A stretch of DNA of 6,046 nucleotides from Chloroflexi bacterium UBA2235 (lineage in GTDB: Bacteria; Chloroflexota; UBA11872; UBA12225): contig DDYL01000111.1 in assembly GCA_002347925.1 (NCBI GenBank), positions 1-6,046 of the forward strand. Reading direction: 5' to 3'. How positions within the stretch are numbered: position 1 is the first letter of the stretch; the number at the start of each line of letters is the position of its first letter. A program made the translations under genes and the position numbers. Positions 1-6,046 of the stretch are shown piece by piece. The notes below the pieces were generated by a model. That model did no database searches, was not told the DNA's origin, and saw only the letters and a list, made by a program, of their open reading frames with translations.

Positions 1-61
1 CTGGGAGAGCATCTGCTTTGCAAGCAGAGGGTCAGGGGTTCGAGTCCCCTCGTCTCCACCA
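1..61 (+). tRNA. tRNA-Ala (anticodon UGC), 5' part missing
   Basis: This is the 3' part of a tRNA gene that begins within the D loop at the window edge; about 15 bases, including the 5' acceptor strand, lie outside. The anticodon stem is 12-16 paired with 24-28, around a seven-base loop TTTGCAA, which puts anticodon TGC at 19-21 and so alanine. A five-base variable loop (29-33) leads to a T stem AGGGG (34-38) paired with CCCCT (46-50) around TTCGAGT. The 3' acceptor strand CGTCTCC (51-57), discriminator A58 and an encoded CCA (59-61) close the gene. No clear terminator follows. Identity is firm; only the 5' boundary is missing. Confidence 0.96.
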
Positions 62-97
62 TTCTGTTTTGGGTTGATGCGCTTGTTCAGCCCGCAG

Positions 98-115
98 ATT
101 TGTGTGATTTGTGTG
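98..115. repeat. Perfect tandem 9-bp direct repeat
   Basis: ATTTGTGTG occurs twice in immediate succession (98-106 and 107-115). The pair is enclosed by CCGCA (92-96) and TGCGG (114-118), which could form a weak five-pair stem with a loop of 17 bases. It lies between the tRNA and the membrane-protein gene. It may be only a small slippage duplication; a role as a paired binding site is possible but has no further support. Confidence 0.5.
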
Positions 116-161
116 CGGCTCGGGGTCGCGGTTGCGAGTACCTGACGTGTCCGGCGCGTTC

Positions 162-177
162 CTATCTATTGAGATAG
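162..177. repeat. Short inverted repeat upstream of the membrane-protein gene
   Basis: CTATCT (162-167) and AGATAG (172-177) are perfect inverted copies separated by ATTG. The element sits 85 bases before the preferred start of the next gene, so it could be an operator or a leader hairpin. No convincing -35/-10 pair lies beside it. TATCTA at 163-168 has a possible weak partner CTGACG at 142-147, but the spacing is short (15 bases). Confidence 0.3.
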
Positions 178-252
178 TGCCCCGTTGGTTTCGGCTGTCG
201 TTCGGCTGATCTGCCGGACGGAGACGTGTGCGGGCGAACCATTGCTGGGGAC

Positions 253-256
253 AGGA
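253..256 (+). promoter_or_regulatory. Ribosome binding site that decides the start at 263
   Basis: AGGA ends six bases before the ATG at 263. The open frame also extends upstream to a TTG at 185, but that codon has no purine-rich sequence in front of it. The residues added by the longer version (Cys- and Arg-containing, no motif) do not look like a conserved N terminus. The ATG at 263 is therefore the better start. Confidence 0.6.
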
Positions 257-262
257 ACGTCG

Positions 263-928
263 ATGCCCAATGATCGTGGTCGCTCGGGCGGTGCTGAGGC
301 GTCGCGCTCCCGGAGAGTGCAATCCGGGCGACGTGTTGACTTCGCACCCGCTTCACCTCCAAGTTATGGAGCGCTCGGGATCCTCGCTGTACTCGTGGTC
401 CTGCACGCGGTGTCTCAAACCCTTGTGACGACCATCATCGTGAAGGGCGCGGCTTGGGCGGCGTCTGTACGTCCAATCGTGGATGTACTTGCAATCCTCG
501 GGCTTTGCCTTCTCGCCGAAAGGTTTGGGTACGTTCCGGTCCTCGGCTGGGCGGTGGCAGGTTCGGTCCTTGCGTCCGTAGTCGGTGCCGCGGTGCGTGA
601 ACCAACGCTCCAGGGGTTGAGCTACGTTGCTGCGGAGGCCCTCCTCGTTGGAGGCGTTCCACTCACAATCCTGATCGCTCAAGAACTCAAGATGGTGAGC
701 CGGACGCTGGTTACGGGTCTTGTCATCGGCCTACGATTTGAAGCAGATTTGCTTTCGAGCGCCGTGCAACTTTTGATGGGCGGCGGGTCGTCAAGTACCG
801 AGCCCGGAGATCTGTTTAACGGTCTTGCACTGTCGATCGTCGCCCTTGGCATCGCCGTGTACGTGCTTCTACGGATTTTCGGGCGAATGCACGAGGTTCC
901 GCTGGAAACTGCTCCCGCGTCTGCATGA
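263..928 (+). CDS. Multipass membrane protein of unknown function
   Basis: This 221-residue protein is not one I recognise. A polar, Arg-rich N terminus (residues 1-35, including SRSRR and GRR) precedes about five hydrophobic segments, at roughly 36-58, 70-88, 90-112, 119-140 and 186-207. A less hydrophobic stretch at 146-172 could be a sixth. The Arg-rich start suggests a cytoplasmic N terminus by the positive-inside rule. I see no catalytic motif, Cys pair, nucleotide-binding site or transporter signature, and no cleavable signal peptide. The regular spacing of hydrophobic blocks and the AGGA before the ATG support a real gene. It lies downstream of a tRNA and converges on the VOC gene, so the neighbours do not suggest a function. 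An integral-membrane sensor or small transporter subunit are only guesses. Existence is fairly sure; function unknown. Confidence 0.75.
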   Translation: MPNDRGRSGGAEASRSRRVQSGRRVDFAPASPPSYGALGILAVLVVLHAVSQTLVTTIIVKGAAWAASVRPIVDVLAILGLCLLAERFGYVPVLGWAVAGSVLASVVGAAVREPTLQGLSYVAAEALLVGGVPLTILIAQELKMVSRTLVTGLVIGLRFEADLLSSAVQLLMGGGSSSTEPGDLFNGLALSIVALGIAVYVLLRIFGRMHEVPLETAPASA

Positions 929-946
929 CCGACTTGATCGGTCGGT
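927..946. terminator. Hairpin between convergent genes, possible two-way terminator
   Basis: GACCGA (927-932) pairs with TCGGTC (938-943) around CTTGA. Alternatively ACCGAC (928-933) pairs with GTCGGT (941-946). The element begins inside the membrane-protein stop codon and ends just before the stop codon of the opposing VOC gene (948-950). That position suits a shared terminator, but neither strand has a T tract after it, so efficiency is uncertain. Confidence 0.35.
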
Positions 947-947
947 G

Positions 948-1397
948 CTAGAGGTCCTCTGGTCGTGATGCCGACTTCGGTGTCCCGAACTCGATGCCGA
1001 GCGATTGGACTTCCTTGTATGGCAGTAGCCATATCAGCGACTCGTCATGGAGGTCGACCACTTGGATATGGTTGCCCCACGGGTCCTCGAAGTCGCACCT
1101 CGTGAACCCGCTGTCAAGGACGTGCAGTCCGTACTTCTCGCGCAGCTTTTCCTTGACGGCATTGATCTCGGCTTCGGTTTTCACGATGAACCCGAAGTGT
1201 TTCTGCTGGCCTCGGGCAAGGACTTCGACCTCAAAGATTGCGAGGAATTGATGCTCGCCAACCTGGCACCATGCAGCGCCTTCGCCACCCTTGAGCATCT
1301 TGAGCCCGAAAACGTCCTCATAGAATGCGACGGTCTCTGAAACGTTGTCTGTCTCGATCGCGACGTGATTGATGCCGTACACGTGAACACCGGTCAT
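948..1397 (-). CDS. VOC-superfamily (glyoxalase/dioxygenase-fold) protein
   Basis: This is a 149-residue protein of the vicinal oxygen chelate fold, built from two beta-alpha-beta-beta-beta modules. Module one runs from the opening GINHVAIETD, through the helix with FYEDVFGLK (about 25-33), to FLAIFEVE. Module two runs from KHFGFIVKT (66-74) to the family hallmark DPWGNHIQVVD (105-115). By analogy with E. coli GlxI, the metal-ligand positions are H11, E56, H67 and Q112; the last is usually Glu. Family members include glyoxalase I, extradiol dioxygenases, fosfomycin-resistance proteins and methylmalonyl-CoA epimerase, and the substrate cannot be read from sequence. It is probably a soluble cytoplasmic metalloenzyme. 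AAGGA (1406-1410, read on the minus strand) ends eight bases before the ATG and supports the start. About 34 residues follow the hallmark, a slightly long tail. The gene looks monocistronic. Fold assignment is firm, specific function open. Confidence 0.9.
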   Translation of the reverse strand: MTGVHVYGINHVAIETDNVSETVAFYEDVFGLKMLKGGEGAAWCQVGEHQFLAIFEVEVLARGQQKHFGFIVKTEAEINAVKEKLREKYGLHVLDSGFTRCDFEDPWGNHIQVVDLHDESLIWLLPYKEVQSLGIEFGTPKSASRPEDL

Positions 1398-1429
1398 CGT
1401 ATCGGTCCTTCCCGTTCGGGTGTGGAATG

Positions 1430-1448
1430 GTCCGCCGTGGTGGCGGAC
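1430..1448. repeat. Inverted repeat in the VOC-gene upstream region
   Basis: GTCCGCC (1430-1436) and GGCGGAC (1442-1448) are perfect inverted copies around GTGGT. They lie 33-51 bases upstream of the VOC start codon, so they could be an operator for that gene or a hairpin in its leader. No T tract follows on the minus strand, which argues against an attenuator. Confidence 0.4.
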
Positions 1449-1512
1449 ACCGAAGTCTAGGGATTCTCGGTGGGCGTCCGCGCGGTCCGGGCGAATTGGC
1501 CTTGCGGGTTCC

Positions 1513-1521
1513 TATTATACT
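1513..1521. promoter_or_regulatory. Overlapping -10-like elements facing both ways
   Basis: On the minus strand 1519-1514 reads TATAAT, the exact sigma-70 consensus -10, which would give the VOC gene a leader of about 110 bases. On the plus strand TATTAT (1513-1518) and TATACT (1516-1521) overlap it, pointing toward the S1 gene. No good TTGACA-like -35 lies at 16-18 bases on either strand. These are AT-rich bases in a GC-rich region, so a promoter here is plausible but not demonstrated. Confidence 0.4.
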
Positions 1522-1655
1522 ACGCTCAACATAGTTACAGCGATGTCGCTAGCAATGAAGCGGGCTCTGGTGTGACGACGACGCGTTCCCGTGTGGGCAC
1601 ACTGCGACCGACAGGGGCTGCTGTCCGTTTGGTGGCCGCGTCTTCTGGGAACGGC

Positions 1656-1661
1656 TATACT
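1656..1661 (+). promoter_or_regulatory. Candidate -10 element for the S1-domain gene
   Basis: TATACT lies 113 bases before the preferred S1-gene start and matches the common TAnnnT pattern with only one change from TATAAT. The nearest -35-like sequence, TTGGTG at 1629-1634, is 21 bases away, longer than usual. It competes with the TATACT at 1516-1521 as the source of the S1 transcript. Confidence 0.35.
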
Positions 1662-1697
1662 CACCAGTGCTTCCGATCTCCTGCGCTCAGGGGCAGA

Positions 1698-1720
1698 GGT
1701 GTTCTCGAACGCGAGACACC
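1698..1720 (+). other. Bulged leader hairpin upstream of the S1-domain gene
   Basis: GGTGT (1698-1702) pairs with ACACC (1716-1720), and CTCG (1704-1707) pairs with CGAG (1712-1715), leaving T1703 as a single bulge and AACG as the loop. This gives nine Watson-Crick pairs with a compact loop, 54 bases before the start codon. It should be in the transcript from either upstream -10 candidate. No T tract follows, so it is not a typical terminator. It could be a protein-binding leader element. Confidence 0.4.
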
Positions 1721-1751
1721 AAACCCGCTAGGTTAATGGACCGGAAATCAA

Positions 1752-1771
1752 CTCACCCGTGAGATGGGGTG
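1752..1771 (+). promoter_or_regulatory. S1-gene ribosome binding site with competing stems
   Basis: GGGG at 1766-1769 lies five bases before the ATG at 1775 and favours that codon over the in-frame GTG at 1769, which overlaps the GGGG itself. Two short stems compete here. CTCA (1752-1755) with TGAG (1760-1763) leaves the site free. CACCC (1754-1758) with GGGTG (1767-1771) buries it. Both stems are short, so the regulatory reading is tentative; the start choice is better supported. Confidence 0.5.
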
Positions 1772-1774
1772 TCG

Positions 1775-2947
1775 ATGGACGATCAAGGGCGTCCCCGGCT
1801 TGGCGCCGCGGCTGGGGACGGTCGCGGGCGCATTAACGTGCCAGGGGATGACGAACCAGAAAGCATGCAGGCACTTCTAGATGCCCGTGAAGGGGCTGTC
1901 CGCGACATTCGTCGTGGAATGGTTGTTGACGGAGTGATTGTCCGCATCGACCCGGAAGAATTGTTGGTGGATATCGGGCTGAAATCCGAGGGTGTGGTTC
2001 CCAATCGGGAACTGTCGACCATCGTTGAGGACTTTGGGCGCCGTCCGGAAGTCGGAGATGAATTGGTCGTCTTCGTGGTTGCGACTGAGAGCCCTGAAGG
2101 GCATCCAATCCTCAGTTACAAGCGTGCTGGATCCGAGCGCTTCTGGCGTCGGGCCCAGATGCAGGTTCAGAATGGCGAGGTCATTGAGGCGCGGGTCCTT
2201 GAAGCAAACAAGGGCGGTGTGGTCGTGGACTTTGGTTCACGCGCATTCGTGCCAATCTCGCAGCTTTCGAGCGTCGCCCGGGTAGGGGAGACTGAAGAGG
2301 AACAGGCTGTCATTGAGCAGCAGCTTCAGGGTCTTGTCGGCACGATGCTGCGGTTGAAGGTGATTGAAGCTGACCGAAAGCGCAACCGGCTCATCCTCTC
2401 TGAGAGGCAGGCGAATCGGGAATTGCGTTCGCAGCGTCGGGACACGCTCATCCAGGAGCTCGAGGCAGGCCAGATCAGGCGTGGTCGCGTAAGCAATGTC
2501 GCCAGTTTCGGCGTGTTTGTTGACCTAGGCGGCGCTGACGGACTGGTGCATATCTCTGAACTATCCTGGACACGGGTCAAGCATCCCAGTGAGGTTGTGC
2601 GCCCCGGGCAGGAAGTTGATGTCTTCGTGATCTCGGTAGACCGTGACACCCGCAAGATTGCCTTGAGCTTGAGAAGGGCTCTTGAAGACCCCTGGGATCG
2701 CGTAGACGATGACCATCCGGTGAATTCCATCGTGATGGGCGAAGTCCTCAAGCAGGCGCAGTTCGGGGTCTTCGTCAGGCTTGACGAGGGTATCGAAGGG
2801 CTGGTCCACAACGCTGAGATTGCACCGAACGACCGGCGCCTCCTTCAAGAGGGTCAGCGGATTGCGTTCAGGGTTCTTTCCATCGACCGTGAGCGTCGAC
2901 GCTTGCGTCTTGTCCCAATTCCTGAGGACGAACCGGTCGAGGCCTAG
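1775..2947 (+). CDS. Protein with four S1 RNA-binding domains (ribosomal protein S1-like)
   Basis: This 390-residue cytoplasmic protein carries four OB-fold S1 domains at about 46-116, 132-210, 232-300 and 316-382. Domain three is the most canonical, with SFGVFVDL (244-251) and GLVHISEL (256-263). Domain four has QFGVFVRL (329-336) but a variant GLVHNAEI (342-349). Domain two has AFVPISQL, and domain one is the most diverged. The N-terminal 40 residues are Gly/Asp/Arg-rich and probably disordered, and the C terminus is acidic. Four-domain S1 proteins serve as bS1 in lineages such as Actinomycetota and Chloroflexota, where bS1 helps the 30S subunit bind mRNA; E. coli S1 has six. An S1-family RNA-binding factor distinct from the main rpsA product is also possible, so I give no symbol. 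The start is the ATG with GGGG five bases upstream; a GTG at 1769 would add two residues. It has a long leader and no operon partner. Confidence 0.9.
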   Translation: MDDQGRPRLGAAAGDGRGRINVPGDDEPESMQALLDAREGAVRDIRRGMVVDGVIVRIDPEELLVDIGLKSEGVVPNRELSTIVEDFGRRPEVGDELVVFVVATESPEGHPILSYKRAGSERFWRRAQMQVQNGEVIEARVLEANKGGVVVDFGSRAFVPISQLSSVARVGETEEEQAVIEQQLQGLVGTMLRLKVIEADRKRNRLILSERQANRELRSQRRDTLIQELEAGQIRRGRVSNVASFGVFVDLGGADGLVHISELSWTRVKHPSEVVRPGQEVDVFVISVDRDTRKIALSLRRALEDPWDRVDDDHPVNSIVMGEVLKQAQFGVFVRLDEGIEGLVHNAEIAPNDRRLLQEGQRIAFRVLSIDRERRRLRLVPIPEDEPVEA

Positions 2948-2983
2948 CCGGGGTTCTGCCTCCGGGCTGCATGAAATGAATTG

Positions 2984-3028
2984 ACGACGCGTTTCCTCCG
3001 GTTTCGGCCGTTTGGGGGCGCGTCGTTT
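2984..3028 (+). terminator. Probable intrinsic terminator after the S1-domain gene
   Basis: ACGACGCG (2984-2991) pairs perfectly with CGCGTCGT (3019-3026). The stem continues inward through three T-G wobbles to CC (2995-2996) with GG (3014-3015), and the top can close with CGG (2999-3001) on CCG (3008-3010). Only TTT follows, interrupted by CG, so the U tract is weak. It begins 36 bases after the S1 stop codon and ends before the clpC promoter, the expected place for separating the two genes. Confidence 0.5.
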
Positions 3029-3051
3029 CGTGCGTTCCGGGCCCGTTTTGT

Positions 3052-3071
3052 ACCGATAACGGTGGTATAGT
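3052..3071 (+). promoter_or_regulatory. clpC promoter -10 element with adjacent palindrome
   Basis: TATAGT at 3066-3071 is a good -10 hexamer and would start transcription near 3078, giving a leader of about 37 bases. No TTGACA-like -35 is found at normal spacing, suggesting help from an activator or an alternative sigma factor. ACCG (3052-3055) and CGGT (3060-3063) form a small palindrome around ATAA just upstream of the -10, a typical place for an operator. It resembles neither the CtsR heptamer repeat nor the CIRCE element of other clp or chaperone promoters. Confidence 0.5.
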
Positions 3072-3077
3072 CTGGCG

Positions 3078-3109
3078 TGAGGGGCCTTACCCTCAATCGC
3101 GGTGAGGAG
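3078..3109 (+). promoter_or_regulatory. clpC leader with two exclusive folds, one covering the ribosome binding site
   Basis: GAGGAG (3104-3109) is a strong ribosome binding site five bases before the clpC ATG. In one fold, TGAGGG (3078-3083) pairs with CCCTCA (3090-3095), giving a hairpin at the likely 5' end and leaving the site open. In the other, CCTTACC (3085-3091) pairs with GGTGAGG (3101-3107), seven pairs with one T-G wobble and a nine-base loop, which covers the site. The two folds share 3085-3095 and exclude each other. Pairing is read directly; any regulatory effect is inference. Confidence 0.4.
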
Positions 3110-3114
3110 TTCCG

Positions 3115-5610
<2,496 letters not shown>

Positions 5611-5643
5611 GCTGCACGCAGTTGCCGGTGGCACCGTGTACCT

Positions 5644-5677
5644 GTGGGGCCTCGCTTGCGAGGCCCCACTTCGTTTT
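5644..5677 (+). terminator. Strong intrinsic terminator after clpC
   Basis: GTGGGGCCTCG (5644-5654) pairs perfectly with CGAGGCCCCAC (5659-5669), eleven GC-rich pairs around a CTTG loop, followed by TTCGTTTT (5670-5677). The element is 33 bases after the clpC stop and ends 46 bases before radA. It should end most clpC transcripts, so radA probably has its own promoter in 5678-5723 or depends on readthrough. Confidence 0.92.
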
Positions 5678-5723
5678 GCCATGTAGGACGCGGTCAAGGT
5701 GTCCGCGCTAGTCAGGGGTAGCG

Positions 5724-6046
5724 ATGGCGCGTCCGAAGACTGTCTATTTGTGTCAGCAATGCGCGCACGAGGCAGCCAAATGGCTCGGGCAGTGCCCGGC
5801 ATGCGGTGCTTGGAACACGCTCGTTGAGACGGCACGGGTTGATAGCCCCTCCCCCCGCCCGTCTTCTGGGAGCGCGTCCCGGAGCGGTGGCGGGGCGTTC
5901 GGAGAGACCTGGGCGACTTTGGCAGGGGACCAAGATGCAGGTTCTAGCCGTCGTGCTTCTGTTCCGGTAAGCCTTGCGGATGTGAACCCCGACGAGGCTC
6001 CACGCCGGACCGGCGGCATCAGCGAGTTTGATCGGGTTTTGGGTGG
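5724..6046 (+). CDS. radA: RadA (Sms) recombination and repair ATPase, N-terminal part only
   Basis: The window holds the first 107 residues and the frame is open to the edge. RadA is a cytoplasmic RecA/DnaB-like ATPase that promotes branch migration in homologous recombination and DNA repair; the full protein is usually around 450 residues. The N terminus shows the RadA zinc finger: C10 and C13 (CQQC), then C24 and C27 (CPAC), followed by AWNTLVE. A Ser/Gly/Arg-rich linker of about 45 residues follows, a region that varies within the family. Next come PVSLADV and RRTGGISEFDRVLGG, which match the segment just before the RadA Walker A motif; the Walker A, KNRFG and Lon-like domains lie beyond the edge. 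AGGGG (5714-5718) ends five bases before the ATG and supports this start. Its place after clpC matches the order in many Firmicutes. Confidence 0.95.
   Translation, partial: MARPKTVYLCQQCAHEAAKWLGQCPACGAWNTLVETARVDSPSPRPSSGSASRSGGGAFGETWATLAGDQDAGSSRRASVPVSLADVNPDEAPRRTGGISEFDRVLG

Larger units (their letters stand above)
1398..1774. other. Divergent intergenic region of 377 bases between the VOC and S1 genes
   Basis: I see no convincing gene here. An open frame of 88 codons from a GTG at 1470 has a plausible AGGGA before it, but its product shows no protein-like pattern. The region holds a 7-bp inverted repeat (1430-1448), opposing -10-like sequences (1513-1521), another -10-like TATACT (1656-1661), a bulged hairpin (1698-1720), and a pair of short stems near the S1 start (1752-1771). 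A 7-bp stem, 1584-1590 with 1647-1653, could enclose two smaller hairpins. It must contain promoters for both divergent genes, and the transcript toward the S1 gene probably has a long leader. Confidence 0.6.

Noticed and set aside
1..184. tRNA 3' end as an attachment site for an integrated element
   Set aside because: There is no integrase gene and no second copy of the tRNA end in the window, and the following genes look chromosomal.
185..262. Longer version of the membrane protein starting at TTG 185
   Set aside because: No ribosome binding site precedes it, whereas AGGA lies six bases before the ATG at 263, and the extra 26 residues show no conserved pattern.
32..322. A 96-codon minus-strand frame running into the tRNA, ending in RRGDSNP
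   Set aside because: The RRGDSNP ending is the well-known false translation of the strand opposite a tRNA 3' end. It overlaps the tRNA and the membrane-protein gene and has no ribosome binding site evidence.
1047..1340. A 97-codon plus-strand frame opposite the VOC gene
   Set aside because: It is a shadow of the minus-strand VOC gene, whose conserved motifs and ribosome binding site decide the strand.
1470..1736. An 88-codon plus-strand frame from a GTG in the divergent intergenic region
   Set aside because: A passable AGGGA lies six bases upstream, but the product has no recognisable domain or regular hydrophobic pattern, and it would cover the region's promoter-like and hairpin elements. 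A small lineage-specific gene is not fully excluded.

Overview
The window looks like ordinary chromosomal DNA of a moderately GC-rich bacterium. From left to right it holds the 3' end of a tRNA-Ala(UGC) gene, a small multipass membrane protein of unknown function, a VOC/glyoxalase-fold protein on the minus strand, a protein with four S1 domains, a complete ClpC-type AAA+ unfoldase, and the first 107 codons of radA. Shine-Dalgarno sequences, GTG/TTG candidate starts, a ClpC and the clpC-radA gene order suggest a monoderm-type lineage. The four-domain S1 protein, and the lack of ctsR, mcsA and mcsB next to clpC, would suit Chloroflexota (or possibly Actinomycetota) better than Firmicutes. This placement is inference only.

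Positions 1-61 are a tRNA cut by the window edge. Positions 62-262 are non-coding and contain a perfect 9-bp tandem repeat and a short palindrome. The membrane protein (263-928) and the VOC protein (948-1397, minus) converge with only 19 bases between their stop codons, and a compact hairpin sits there. Positions 1398-1774 form a gap of 377 bases between the divergent VOC and S1 genes. It carries promoter-like -10 sequences facing both ways and several possible RNA hairpins. The S1 protein (1775-2947) is followed by a hairpin that may be its terminator. A likely clpC promoter comes next, with a leader that can fold in two exclusive ways, one of which covers the clpC ribosome binding site. clpC (3115-5610) ends in a textbook intrinsic terminator (5644-5677), after which radA starts at 5724 and runs off the edge.

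The right half is a translation and stress-response neighbourhood: an S1-type RNA-binding protein, a Clp unfoldase that would feed ClpP, and a RecA-like recombination and repair factor. In many Firmicutes radA directly follows clpC, so that order is conserved here, but the strong terminator suggests the two are largely separate transcription units.

I found no mobile element, CRISPR array, toxin-antitoxin pair, defence system or obvious new gene cluster. The points most worth a second look are the alternative leader structures at clpC and the S1 gene, the palindrome beside the clpC -10 element, the unassigned membrane protein, and a few residue changes at conserved positions in the VOC protein and ClpC.
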